Positions 45,973 through 57,558 are shown, numbered from the stretch's first letter. The stretch is 64,000 nt of DNA from Castanea sativa (GCF_040712315.1 NC_134017.1:10508001-10572000); one strand, 5' to 3'. Notes: generated by a model from the letters alone, not told the origin. Translations and numbers: made by a program.

Positions 45973-46642
45973 TGTAGGGAGTGAAAGGACCCAAGTGGGC
46001 ATATGGGCCTTTGGACTGTAACAGGGAAGGCCGACCTGCTCTAGAATTAAACTCTACGAATTGGCCCATATGCCGAGAATCCGAGGATACAGCCGAGGGG
46101 AAGCTTCTCCTCGGACAGATCCAAGAGAACTCAAAATTTTATTATGAAGGTCAATGCACAACTTTGGAAAGACTGATGGTTAAAGGGGGACACCCTGAAC
46201 CTTCTAGATGCACCAGTGTTAAAGAAAATATCAAGAGCAAAGGCTGCCACCTCCGCATTAAAGGCTCTACACCTACCTCCCTGGCCGCATTAATGGGGAA
46301 GTGACCCCTGAACAGTAGGGCTGAAACTTCTAGTCACTGTCCAAAAAGTATCAGGGAAGGAAGTATTTAAGGAGAGTCTGAAACGAAGAAAGAAATGAAG
46401 AATTGTAATCTTTAAGGAAGAAAGAGAAATAGTAAAGAAGTAGTCCTCGGCTCAAGTCCGAGGAGACCCATTTGCAATTATCATTCGTTATTTACCAGTG
46501 TTTATTTATAAAAGCCTGTTATTAAGTTCTCAGTACCTTTAATCTAGATTTCAAACCCACACTCTACAAATTTCATTGTTTAAGGCTCATTGGGCCTGAG
46601 CCCATAACCTTCTTTGGGTCCAGGTGCAATTGTGTACTTACA
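45973..46642 (+). repeat. Tat element 3' LTR
   Basis: Same length as the 5' LTR (670 bp). About 14 of the 18 differences from the 5' LTR fall in the first 205 bp and only four in the remaining 465 bp. Confidence 0.95.
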
Positions 46643-46854
46643 CCAGCAAAGTAGCAAGTTATCGGTCTTCTTAAGTACACATGTTCTTGTTGCATTTAAA
46701 ATAATAGTAAAGTTAGATTACTTAGAAAAATAAACTAAACAAAAAAAGATTTAAAAATAAACATAACGTATTAAGTAAAGAAGAATAAGTAAATATTTTA
46801 TAAAAATTACATCTCAATCTCAATCTACTCAACGTTGGTAGCAGATTCGGCACT

Positions 46855-49454
46855 TCAAATATTCATACTTGCAAATTGTAGCTCAAGTTGGCCAATTTCG
46901 TCAGCATCTTCATCTACAATACAATATTTTAATATAACTTAATGTACCATGAAAGCAAATCAATAAAGAATTAAAATTGTATAATTATAACTATAAAAAA
47001 ATTAAATTACCTTCAAATCCATATAGCCAACTTTTAGTACATAACATAGCTTCCACATTCTCAAGTAAAAGACGTGATCGATATGGAGTAAGAATTTTTT
47101 TCCCAGTGCTAAAACTTAATTCAGAAGCAACAGTGGTTATCGGAATTCTCATGAGATCCCGTGCCATTGAAGAGACCTCTGGAAACCGATTGTAATGCTC
47201 TTTCCACCAAGAGAGAACTTCCAACTTTGGATTTTGCTTTTTGTTAAGTCTAGACTCTTCTAAATACAAGTCTAACTGAGATTTTTTTTTTTTTGTTTTG
47301 GTACCACGACCACTTTCATGATGATCAAATTCCTAATCATTAAAAAAAATTGCAATGAAAAATAATACCACACAACATTACAATCTTTATTATTAAAAAA
47401 ACATTGCACAACATATACCAAACAAAATGCAATTCACTTACATCATCTTCCTTATCTTCATCATCATCAGGATCATCCACAACACCGCTAGTATGACTAG
47501 AACTCCCAACACAAGATGAAATAGTGGTCATAGGCTTAGGGCATTCATATTCTGAAAAAGCTTATACAATGTAGTCTCAACGCTGTCCACCTTCATTTTA
47601 GCAATGTATTCAATTGGCTCTATTTTCTTGAAAATATAGTCCACATAATCCAACATATACCTTGGATCAAGAACAATGGCACAAGCTAGCACCACACTAT
47701 AAGAATCCCAATATTTGTCAAATTCAACTTTCATCTGTTCTGCCATATTACTGATAAATGAATCTTGGCTCTCCATTTCTTCAAGTAAGAGCAATTCAAT
47801 TTGAGACACTCCTTGAAAATATAGATTTGTTGTAGGGTAATCAATTCCAGAAAATAGAGTTGTAATGTCATAGAAAGGTTTCAAAAACTGAGTTATCCTT
47901 TCAACTCTATTCCATTCATTCCTTGATGGACAATGCTTGAAATTAGCATCTTCCTCTGCTAAACGGTTCAACACAAAACGATATCTCATAGCACTATCAA
48001 TCATGTCATATGTTGCATTCCATTTTGTACACACATCTAAACGTAAACCCTTTGTTCTCTTCATACCAACTAGTTTTGCACATTCATCAAATCTACACAT
48101 TCTACTCTCTGATCCTTTAAGATATTTCATAGTTTCTCAGATCTTAATCACTGAGTCATCTATTACTTTCAATCCTTCTTGAACAATAAGATTCAATATA
48201 TGAGTACCACAACGCACATGGAAAAAGATACCATCACATAACAATAAACCCCCCTCATTAAGCTTTTTCTTTAGGAAATCTTGGTAATTATCATTATTAG
48301 ATGCATTATCTAAAGTAATGGACAATATTTTCTTCTCAATACCCCATTCTTCCAAGAAACTTAAAATTTTCTCGTATAAAAGAATTCCCGTGTGTGGAGG
48401 TGGCATCTGACAAAATTCAAGATGATGTTTTTCAATTCCCAATTCTCATCCACATAATGTGCTGTAAGACAAATATATCCCTCACTTGTAACAGAGGTCC
48501 ATAAATCTGAAGTCAAACATATTCTACTAGGAATTAATTTCAACTTATTTCTAACATCATCCTTCTCTTTCTTGTAAAGTTTTAGAACATAAGCTTTTGA
48601 AGTATTCCTAGAAATATGTTTAACATCTGAATTTAGATTGCTAAAAACTTTTCTAATGCCCTCATACTCAACAAAGCTAAATGGTAAATTATGTTTAATA
48701 ATAGCCTCCGCTAAAATTTTACGAAACTCTTCTTGAATTATCTTGTTTTGTAACACCCTACACTCTTCTTCACCATCTTGTTTTACTTCATTTCGTTTTA
48801 AGCATTTGAGAAGATGGCGATGCAAGTTTGATATTCCATGATGACTATCCGCCAAAAAAAATTTCCCACACCATTGACAAGTAGCCTTACTTATCCCTTC
48901 TTCATTAATAGGCAATTTCACAAATTCAGTCCAAACTGTAGAAGTGTGATGTTTTTCCTTTTTATTTTTCCCTGAAACTCTTTTTGGTTTCTTAAACTTT
49001 GATTTTGAATTGACTCTTAAAGATGGTGAAGGATTAGTAGAAATATCCATAATTGTAGCATCATCATCACTTTCCAAATTTACAGCTAGTGAAGCTGCTG
49101 TACTCTAATTATCAAAGCAAAATATATAATTAAAATTAAAATTCTAGTCTATTTAAAACATCTAAAGAAACTGTGAACGTAACTACATAAGTGATAACAC
49201 ATTCATCCAAATGACATAGAGGTAGAGGCAGAGGCAGAGCAGTATACCATATTTGATGACACATTCATCCAAATGACACATTCATTCAATAATCAAACAC
49301 ACAAACACTTAAATATAATGTTAGCAGAGGCAGAGTAGTATACTATATTATTATTGATAATCATAAATTCATAATATTAAAAAATCAATCCAAAAACTAA
49401 AAACATTTAGGGATTTAAGAGAATGATGAAAATGATTTAACTTACCTTCACCAT
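46855..49454 (-). pseudogene. hAT transposase (BED finger, catalytic core, dimerisation domain), four exons
   Basis: Exons: 49454-49446 (MVK, donor AAG|GTAAG), 49104-47442, 47332-47011, 46913-46855, all with GT/AG introns and matching phases. The BED zinc finger (CQWCGKFFLADSHHGISNLH, HLLKC) is followed by the core (RICLTSDLWTSVTSEGYICL, ITLDNASNNDNYQDFL, CGTHILNLIVQEGL) and the C-terminal dimerisation domain (LSWWKEHYNRFPEVSSMARD, IPITTVASELSFSTGKKIL, ENVEAMLCTKSWLYGFE). Damage: a frameshift near 48405-48440, a TGA at 48137-48139 (one C-to-T from CGA), and a frameshift near 47530. hAT transposases excise and insert with 8-bp duplications, matching the element's flanks. Confidence 0.88.
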
Positions 49455-50102
49455 AGTTGATGATTTGTGGTTGAGCTCTTCTTAAATGGGTCAGCAGCTG
49501 TGTGGGCCGTGTGGCCTATGGGTGGCGAGAGACAGAGAACTGAGAGAAGTGAGAAAGCAGGGCAATGAAGAAGCATAGAGGGGCAAGCTTTGACTGCTTT
49601 GTGTGAAAATAAAAAAGTGTGGAATGCTGAATGTGTGAAGAAGGCAGGCCGGAGGCGCAAGAGAAACTAAGAATTGAAAGACAAAAAGAGTAGAGCAGAA
49701 GACTGAAGTACTGAATTAAGGAAGAGGAACTTTTAGGTTTGTAAATTTGTATTCTACATTATGTCATTTAGTGTTTTTGGCTTTGGAAAATCTGAAATGG
49801 ACGGACCTGTTGGTGTAAGGTGCTGTGAGTTGTCAATTGTCATGTCATGACAATTGTTTCAATTTTTATTAGTTTATAATTTTATATGATTATATTGAAT
49901 CATTTTATTACTAGTTTTGGTACTGAGGTGCTTTATGCACCTAGTATCAGGACATAATTTAAATATTTTTTTAGCAAAATTTTTTATCGAGTCGGGTCAC
50001 AAGTCAACCCGTTTTTGCTTCGGGTCAAAAAAATCAGGTTCGAATTAGGTATTTTTCGAGTCGGGTCGGGTCAGAAAATTCTGACCCGTATTGCCATGTC
50101 TA
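49455..50102. other. 5' terminal region of the hAT element
   Basis: Leader and subterminal region of the minus-strand hAT gene. 49980-50090 has repeated cgggtca / tcgggtc motifs, the likely transposase-binding sites, before the terminal repeat. Confidence 0.6.
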
Positions 50103-50410
50103 ACCCTAGGTGGGCTCAAAAACCCTAATTGTGATTTGGCCGTCAGAACAAAAGTTGAAACCAACGCCACTGCAAAGATTATCATATTCTCATTCCAACG
50201 ACTATCATGAAAACCGGGATAATGCATCGATCGATGTACTACTAACTTCCCAGAGCCATAACTTTTGATCTGACCGTTAGATTTTCAAGTTCCATACCTT
50301 TTCAGAATTAGGAAGTCAACATCTTTCCAAGGGTGTCAAGATCAACCCGATTAGAGGAACTTTCAAGGTGGCGACCCTTGAAGGGAGCCTCCTCAAAAAG
50401 CGTGCTGGGG

Positions 50411-50419
50411 CTATAAATA
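50411..50419 (+). promoter_or_regulatory. TATA box of the Ogre-like LTR
   Basis: ctataaata lies in the motif gggctataaatagcccc, an inverted repeat around the TATA core, about 30 bp before a purine-rich probable start region. Confidence 0.6.
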
Positions 50420-52730
50420 GCCCCAGACACCCCCAAGACCAAAAAAGGAAAAAAAAAAGAAAAAAGAAAAAAGGAGAAGGCTCACCAAGTTGTTTGCTTT
50501 GCTTGGACGTTTTCTACACGTTTTTTCTCTCTTCCAAACACAAAAAACACAAAAAAAAAAAAAAAACACACATCAAAGCCTCTTGATTCTTCCTTCTTCA
50601 CCAAAAATACAAGGTAGTGTTCTTGCACCTAATCTTCTTTTCCTTGGTTCTACATCTTGGATTTAGGGTTTAGGGTTGTGGATGTAGCTTTTTAGCTACT
50701 ATCCATGCCCCTAACTTTCTAAATATTTTTCTAGCATTTATCTTGCTCTTTTTGCCTTAATAACATGATTTATTACTTTCTTTAGCATGTTTCTTGTTTT
50801 ATCTTACTCCTAGCATGTTCTTAGCTTAGATCCATGTTCTTCGATGCTTGTTTATGTGTTTTTTGTCTCGATCTACATGTTTTGTTGCCCTTTTCGTTCT
50901 ATGTTGATGTTAGGGTTAGATGCTCACATGCTTGTATGATGTTTTTGGCTATGCCTTGTTTGGATCTATGTGTTTATGTGTACATTTCCATGTTGTATGA
51001 TTAGATCCTTTTCTTTGCATGCTTATAGGCTTGAATTCATGTTCTTCCATGTTTATGTGCTAGGATCTACACGTTTACATGCATGTTTCTATGCCTACTT
51101 GTCTTGACCTTTGTTCTCACATGCCTACATGCTTAGATCTATGTTCTCTACATGCTTTATGCCATCTTTCATGTGCTTGTGCGCTCCATGCCATGTTTGT
51201 GTGCCTAGGCCTAGACTATGTTTGTCAATCCATGTGTTATTGTAGCCCTTTTGTCACTTTTGTCACTCTTTCTTGTGTTTTGGCCTATTGGTTCGGATCC
51301 AATCTTGACCCTATGGTCTTGGTTCTCATTTGTACGCCTTGGCCCATATCGAAGGGTTTAGATCACCCCATTTGCATGTTTATGTTTGCTTGCTTGTATG
51401 CTTTATCTTCCATGTTAGCCTTTCGAGTTCTAGGTTTTGCCATGCTTGATGCCCTTTGCGAGTTTGTGGTTGTGTGGTTATGTCCGACGCCCCTGAGGCC
51501 TAGTTTGGGTGTAATCACTTGGGATGCGTCTCCGGATGCTAGGTTGCTTTGTGCATACCTTCCCCTTTTCCACTTTGTGCGATGATATGCTTGCCATGCT
51601 TGTTTGCGCCACCTATTGGCTTTCTATGCATCTTTACACGCTTGCTTACATGTCCATGCATGAGTCTTGATTGTATGTGTCATCCATGCTTCAAGACAAT
51701 GAAGTTATGGACATTTGATCCAAACCTACATTTGTCCCTCGCGGACACCACCTTTTGTTTGTTTTCTTGCTTCTCATTTGTTTGCTTGTTTTCTTGTTTT
51801 TTTGCTTGCCATGTCTATCATGCACATTTGCTTTATACCTTTTTCATGCTCTTTACGCCTTTTCCTTCCCTCACTTGTCTGTTGGTTTCTTGTTTTTGCC
51901 CTCGTATGTACACACAAGGAGCGAGGATGCTTGGAGCTAGGGCATGGTCTCCCAAGCGCAAGCAAAAAAGGCACGGATGCGAGCATGTAAATATAAGCTA
52001 AACGGCTATGTTTAGTTGGTTTAGGAGTTTAGCCTTTCCCATTGAGTTATGTACTCTTTTAAAACCCCATTCCTTCCCCCCTCCTTTTTCTCTTAGATGG
52101 GTTGTATTAGATATATCATGCCGTGTATCATTCGTCCTCATCTCTAGAATATGGGGATTCTTGTTTACTTTCTTGCACCTATATTTTGGGCCATACTCTA
52201 GGGATGTAGGCATTTACTTTCATGCTCTGTGTGCTAGCATTGTGCATGATGTATGTGTATATACCTGCTCTACCCCTTCCGGTGTGATTGTCACATTCCA
52301 TGTCACCTAAGGCAAGCAATGCCTAATTTCCACCGCGAAAGTAAGGTGACACGTCGCCAGATTTTCGCTGTGGAAATCTGGTACTTTGCCCGAACGCCTT
52401 AGGAAAACATAGATTAGGACCACACCGTTTCAAAAGCCAAACCTCAAAGCCTCCCCATGCATGCAAAGCCCCAAAAGCCAATACCAAAATCATGTTTTTA
52501 TTACCAATCTCCAAAAATTAAGGTCTTATCAAAACAAAGGACTGTCCTTGGACAGGCGTTGTGGGGTGCCTAACACCTTCCCCACATGTAACCAAACTTC
52601 CGGACTCAAGAATCACAATTTTTTTGCCATTCATATTAGATTGGGAAAAATGCCATTTTTCTTAGCCTAGGATTAGTAATGAAATCAACTAGAAATAGGT
52701 GACCAATCAAACCTTAGAAAAACCTAATGA

Positions 52731-52819
52731 TTGGTGGTGACTTCACTCACCTTTGGTAATCCCTTAAAATTTAGCCAAGATTCCCGCCACACCACCAAAG
52801 CTAGACACCTACCCTCCTC

Positions 52820-52865
<46 letters not shown>

Positions 52866-53244
52866 ACCTGAAGCTCTGCGCAAACAATGTCGATCATTCG
52901 AGAGGGGCCTCCAACGGGCCTCACGCACGCGGGAGCGTCCCCACGGCGGGTGGTCGAACGAATGCATGTGGTTCTCCGTTTCGGGCCAAGCGTTAACAAG
53001 GAGAAAGGGTTCAAACTGGGAGATTAGCATCATGTTGTAATTATCTATATATATAATTGTTTATTTATTTATGTTAATCTCCATTAATATTTTTTGGTTC
53101 TAGTACCATATGCCTTCTTTATTATAGTCCTTGAGCTCCCATATGAATACATTTTCTTTTTGTGGATTATCCAAAACCTAAATTATCCTCTGGCAGTTGT
53201 TTCAGACGGCAAGACCATCAAATCTTCCATGGGATGAGAGGTGC
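52731..53244. other. Sequence after the long LTR; GA repeat and GC-rich block
   Basis: 52731-52823 resembles a primer-binding site and start of an internal region. 52824-52864 is (GA)n. 52866-53010 is unusually GC-rich (gggagcgtccccacggcggg) relative to the window. 53030-53240 is AT-rich. No gene was identified; minus-strand open frames over the GA run are chance. Confidence 0.4.
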
Positions 53245-53414
53245 TACGTCCACAACATTTTTACAACATTTTTACAACAAATCATAGGTGGTTAGTTGTT
53301 ATTGGTTCAAATTTGAACCTAACACTAAGATTACTTTTTTGCCCCAACAATAACAACCAGTAACATCCTGCCACTTAGGATTTGTTGTAAAAATGTTATA
53401 AAAATGTTGTGGAC
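53245..53414. mobile_element. MITE with about 44-bp inverted ends
   Basis: Left end tacgtccacaacatttttac and right end gtggacata (inverted) match over about 44 bases (gtccacaacatttttacaac / gttataaaaatgttgtggac). Non-coding interior. The same end sequence (aagtccacaacatttt) occurs within the Helitron's repeat units. No clear target duplication was found. Confidence 0.65.
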
Positions 53415-53499
53415 ATATCATTTCTCTGTTCTATTTTATAGGATGTTCAAAGAAACAGCAACATGTGTTGTTGAAGAGATGTATATCTCATTCTTCGTT

Positions 53500-54157
53500 G
53501 TTGGGTTAAGATAGCTTGACCTTGGTTAATTAATTCAATTAGGTTCAATTGCATGCAAATTGTGAAGGCACCAACAAATCACCAAAAAACTAAGTGCAGC
53601 AAAAAATAAATTATACACAGTGATTTGTTGACAAATGGGAAAAACCTCGCAAGGAAAAAAACCTCACCAAGTAATTTTAGGGTCACCACTCCCAAGGATC
53701 CACTAATCAACAATCAAGCGGTTACAACTATAAAGAAACTTACCAACTATCCTAGCCTATCTCGAAAAACCAACCTACAATTGAACCTTTATTTCAATAC
53801 CCAATTGGACTTAATCTTGTAGTAGTCTTCGTTCCTTTGATGCACAAACCTCCAATTTGTGATTAACCCTTTGCACGGATCCCAGTAAGTTACCAACTCC
53901 AACAACTTGAACAGATGTTGTTGGCTGCAAAGTTCTTTACTTCATCAAGAATGAAGATCAGGAAGCACTTGGTTACAAAACCCTATGGAGTACAAACGTA
54001 GTAACTTCTCACAGAGAAAATAAGCATTTCGGTCTTTGTATCCGTGTGTGACGGCTTTTAAAATAAGCCTTATATATATCTAGGGTTGTGAGAAAAGAAA
54101 CCCTAAACAAATACACAAGCCTAGGCTGAATTTCAGATCTGGAAATTTTGAAATCGT
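53500..54157 (-). mobile_element. Copia-like LTR fragment, same family as 1-1020
   Basis: Parallels 90-700 in order and motif (caaatcaccaa, aatgggaaaaac, ggtcaccactccca, ctagggttgtgagaa). The part that should run to tgttctaaca is missing, cut at about 54157 where another element begins. Confidence 0.6.
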
Positions 54158-54159
54158 AT

Positions 54160-54643
54160 ATGATGAGTACCGCATGAATGGTCGTCTATAACTCAAAAAC
54201 TGTCTATAACAATGATGAGTAAGAGTGTGGATTAGCGTAAATGCATTTAGTCTAGATAGCATTTAATGATTGAGTGATAAATGAGCATGAAACCGTTATC
54301 TCTGTCCAATAATGTGCAATTAAAGGTTGGTTACAAATAGCAAACGTTGGGATTAAATGACCATCATTGAGCATTAAATCCTCCGACTACAGTGTAACAT
54401 GAGACTGAGCATTAACTTAGCTTAAGGCTATATAAAGCCAGGAAAGATAGGTAAAAGGGACAAGATTTACATACTACAGAATTGAGATTCCTAAATAGTT
54501 GAAACTAACTTGAGCATTAGAGGGTCTCTGGTAGGCCCTAAATCAGTGCCATTATCTATTTGGTGTTTTCTCTTACACAGGATCTCAGGTCGTCCATCGT
54601 ACTAATGAGGGACATACTGACCAGGTGAAATCGTGTTTCATTA
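54160..54643 (+). repeat. Probable 5' LTR of a Gypsy fragment
   Basis: Lies directly before a primer-binding-like ttggcgtcgtctatggg (54645-54661). Contains gctatataaagcc (54427-54439) as a likely TATA box and ends near gtgtttcattaa. The left boundary is approximate. Confidence 0.5.
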
Positions 54644-54714
54644 ATTTGGCGTCGTCTATGGGAATCCGAAACATAATCCGTTGAACTCCCTATTGACTAA
54701 GTTCCATAGAACTG

Positions 54715-55910
54715 ATGGACTCAAACGTTATTGCACCACCAGATCTGGTGGTAATGGCTCAACAAATTCAAGTACTGATAGCTAATGTGCAAGAATTGAT
54801 GAAACAGAATGAAGACTTGGAGCGGAAGGCACGTCGTGAGGGCACGAGTCTATCATAGTGTCGGCGTAACCACAACGACAATGATGATGAAGTCTAGAGC
54901 CCAAGAATTAGCAGAAGAGAAACTTCAGAATACCCCACGCAGTCAACTTGTGGCAGTGATCAAATGACAAAGAACATGAGGAAAGAGCTAGACGAAGTCA
55001 AAAATGCCATGAATGGTAAGACAACTATAAACCTTGATGGCATGATCAAAAGAACAGACTCACCCTTCACTACTAGCGTTCTAGAGTGCCCTTTGCCTCT
55101 CAAATTTTGTCTCCCTCAGCTGGAAGTTTACGATGGCATGAAAGACCCTTTGAATCACATAGGGGCATTCAAGACAATTCTAAGCCTCCAGCAAACCCCA
55201 GATGAAGTTATTTGCAGGACATTTTCGGCCACCCTTTGGGGAGCAGCAAGGGCCTGGTTCAGTAGACTGCTGTAGCATCTATTGCAAATTTTGATTAGCT
55301 GAGTGACTCCTTTGTTTTTCATTTCATTGGGGGCTAATACCATAAGAGGCCCACCTTTTATCTGTTAACCGTGAAACAGCAAGAAGGAGAAACCCTAAGA
55401 GAGTATGTAAAACGTTTCAACAAAGCAGTATTAGAAATTGACAAAGCAGATGACCAGGTAATAATGACGACCTTCCAAGCAGGGTTGAACAATCCTGACC
55501 TAGTTTTCTCTCTAGGGAAACTCCTCTAACTTCAATGACGGACTTGCTATTCAAAGCGCAAAAATACATCAATGGGGAAGATGCACTAACTGCAAAGGGA
55601 TTGACAGGTAAGCAAAAGAAGGAAGAAACCTCACAAATGCCAAGGGCAAGAAGAAAGATCGTAAGGATAACCTCACAGATGCCAAGGCTAGCAAAGGTGG
55701 TCTAGAGACATTGTCAAAGAAGAAGTTGAATTTCACTCCTTTGCTGATGCCCACTGACAAAATCCTCATGCAGATAAAGGATGACCCAACGTTGAAATGG
55801 CCCAAACCTCTAAGCTTGTCCTTAAAGCAGAGAGATACAAAGAAATACTGCCACTTCCACAATGACCATGGTCATTATATTGACAAGTGTCGAGATTTGA
55901 AAGAGCAGAT
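54715..55910 (+). pseudogene. Tat-type Gypsy gag, truncated by an LTR insertion
   Basis: Starts MDSNVIAPPDLVVMAQQIQV at 54715 with early stops. The core is at 54964-55275 (CLPQLEVYDGMKDPLNHIGA, AARAWFSRL). After frameshifts it continues with EYVKRFNKAVLEIDKADDQV and a zinc-binding HxxHGH segment ([20 protein letters not shown]) near 55845-55900. It ends abruptly at 55910 where LTR sequence starts; no protease or polymerase follows. Confidence 0.82.
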
Positions 55911-56325
55911 TGTTAGGACATATGTGATTCAATGTTAGGAACATATGTAACTATTTATGCAATTGGCTAATCGTTTGACAAAAGGCACTTTACTTGTAAT
56001 TGGGTAGATCTAGGATGTGTTTAATGTTTCAAGAAATCTTGTTCCAAGATCAAGTATTGAAGCCATGCAAGTTTGTCCAAGATTCAAGTGTGATAAGTGT
56101 TGTTCTTTAAAGCTCGAAAGCTAGCATCTATCGAGACTTGAAGAGCTGTTCCAGCTAGCAACTCGATAGTAGCTCGACAAATAGGTTATCTGTCGAGGTT
56201 TATGAAACTCAGATTTTCTGGTCTGTTTTTCATCCAATTTGTGATTATGTGTTTAAGCTTTCTTTTTCTCACAACCCTAGACATATAAAAGGATTATTTT
56301 AAGGGCTGTCAAAGGTTACATAGCC
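55911..56325 (+). mobile_element. Copia-like LTR, 5' part, plus orientation
   Basis: Starts TGTTAGGACATATG and is the reverse complement of about 620-1020 (shared tgacaaaaggcactttact, tctcgaca motifs, ctagacatataaaagg). It cuts the Gypsy gag at its start and is itself cut near 56325, where LINE sequence begins. Confidence 0.65.
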
Positions 56326-57156
56326 AAGAGCACAATTTGGGAGTGTGGGGTTGCACAAGACGTAAGGGCTGGCTGTGCAATAAGTCTGCAGAAGTGTATC
56401 ACTGATTTCCATAATATTGTGGCGTTATTTGAGTACTTAATGGACCGATTATCTACATCTGATTTTGAGGTCTTCATTGTTCAAGCCTGGCTTCTTTGGA
56501 ATCAGAGAAATGTGGTTGTTCACAGAGGCCAGATAAGGAATCCAAAATGGCTAAATCAGAGAGCAATGGAGTACTTAGACGAGTATAGGAAAGCGCAAGA
56601 CCAGATAACTCTTCCAAACACCGCGGCACAGTCCAGACAGAGCTGGAGCCTCCTTCATCATCGATATATAAACTTAACTTTGATGCAGTTATATTTGATG
56701 GGATTCAGTGCTCGGGCTTTTGGGCAATAATCAGAAATTCACATGGTGAAGTAATGGTGGCAATGTCTGTTAAGGGACCTTCAGTCATTAGCAGTGAAGA
56801 AGCGGAGGCATTGGCATGTAGAAAGGCTATTGAATTTGCTGTGGAAGCTGGTTTTTCAGAGTTGATAGTTGAAGGTGACAATAGTGCAGTCATGAAAGCA
56901 ATGGCAGGTTCATTAGGTGGCTACTCGTTGCTGGGACATGTGTATGAAGACATCCATTGCAACCTTCGTGGGTTGCACTCGGTTTCTATAAGTTGTATTA
57001 GAAGAGGGGGAAATAGGGCACAATATGCTAGAAATGTTACTGTTGAGTTGTATTGGATGGAGGATGCTCCACCGTTTGTCCTAGAAGCCTTGTACCATGA
57101 CTGTTTAAATATTAATGAATGAACATTTGCATTGTCTTCCAAAAAAAAAAAAAAAA
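56326..57156 (+). pseudogene. LINE (L1-type) 3' end with RNase H domain, 5'-truncated
   Basis: The RNase H-like domain reads YKLNFDAVIFDGIQCSGFWA, IIRNSHGEVMVAM, EEAEALACRKAIEFAVEAGF, VEGDNSAVMKAMAG, the form found at the C-terminus of plant non-LTR elements. One frameshift near 56645 separates it from the preceding segment (AWLLWNQRNVVVHRGQIRNP). Stop at 57120-57122, then a short tail and A16 (57141-57156), the expected poly(A) end. The rest of the element is missing, typical of 5' truncation. Confidence 0.82.
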
Positions 57157-57159
57157 CAG

Positions 57160-57314
57160 AGTTATTCCACAAGTATAAGTGTTTGAGGAGTGTGGGGGGA
57201 TAAGAGCCGAGGTTCAAGTCTCTAGGAATGAGCTTCACACACATATACACTTAAATTAGGCTATAATAGAATTTTTATCTTGTCTATATATATTAAAAAA
57301 AAAAAAAAAAAAAA
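57160..57314 (+). mobile_element. tRNA-derived SINE
   Basis: Box B-like GGTTCAAGTCT at 57211-57221, with an A-box-like stretch (aagtgtttgaggag) about 33 bp before it, a body ending ttttatcttgtc, and a poly(A) tail at about 57296-57314. Layout matches plant SINEs, which use LINE machinery. It directly follows the LINE poly(A). Confidence 0.6.
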
Positions 57315-57558
57315 GAGACTGAGGACAATTGGCATCCATTAGGACCATTACAATACAAAGCAAATATTTTTCAGATCATGCATGGCTAACACAGTAAGCA
57401 AACTAAGTAAGAGGAAAAAATGCAAAAATGTTTTTTTAGAATAAAAAAAATGCAAAAATGCTTTAATAAAAAAACGAATAAAAATATTGTTTCATTAGCA
57501 GTTTCAAATTTTCTATATACATTTGCTCTTTTAATAATGGTTGTCCATTTAAGAATAG

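Larger units (their letters stand above)
35732..46642 (+). mobile_element. Tat-lineage Ty3/Gypsy element, 10.9 kb, complete with TSD CCAGC
   Basis: 5' LTR 35732-36401, 3' LTR 45973-46642, perfect 5-bp duplication CCAGC (35727-35731, 46643-46647). Order: primer-binding site, gag-pol in one frame (36449-41776), 151-bp tandem repeats, antisense spliced gene (42944-45466), 3' LTR. A second RNase H domain and an extra antisense gene are known traits of the Tat lineage. Inserted in the 3' terminal part of the hAT element. The LTRs differ at about 18 of 670 sites by hand count, mostly transitions, so the insertion is relatively young. Confidence 0.95.
35302..50102 (-). mobile_element. hAT transposon, about 3.9 kb net, interrupted by a Gypsy element
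   Basis: Termini TAGACATGGCAA (35302) and TTGCCATGTCTA (50102) are inverted copies, followed inward by gggtcgggtc motifs typical of plant hAT subterminal regions. Flanks gccctaga (35294-35301) and accctagg (50103-50110) are an 8-bp target duplication with two end differences. It encodes a hAT transposase on the minus strand (46855-49454). Removing the Gypsy element and its duplication leaves 3,885 bp, a normal autonomous hAT size. Confidence 0.85.
34985..52730 (+). mobile_element. Ogre/Tat-like long LTR (about 2.9 kb net) split by a hAT element
   Basis: The LTR starts TGTTGATATCG at 34985, is interrupted at 35302-50102, and resumes at 50111. It has a TATA box (ctataaata, 50411-50419), a long T/C-rich transcribed region (50640-52000) with repeated tgcttg and catgttt phrases, and the block gtggggtgcctaacacctt (52560-52580) common in long plant LTRs. 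At 52731 ttggtggtgacttc resembles an Ogre-type primer-binding site. The exact right end and target duplication were not resolved. Open frames at 51079-51585 and 51549-52001 lie within it and show no domain. Confidence 0.55.

Noticed and set aside
51079..52001. Open frames of 168 and 150 codons
   Set aside because: They lie in the T/C-rich transcribed part of the Ogre-like LTR, are dominated by C, L, F and H from repeated tgcttg phrases, and show no domain.
57211..57221. A tRNA gene at the GGTTCAAGTCT motif
   Set aside because: Only internal promoter-like boxes are present; no cloverleaf can be formed and a poly(A) tail follows, which fits a SINE.
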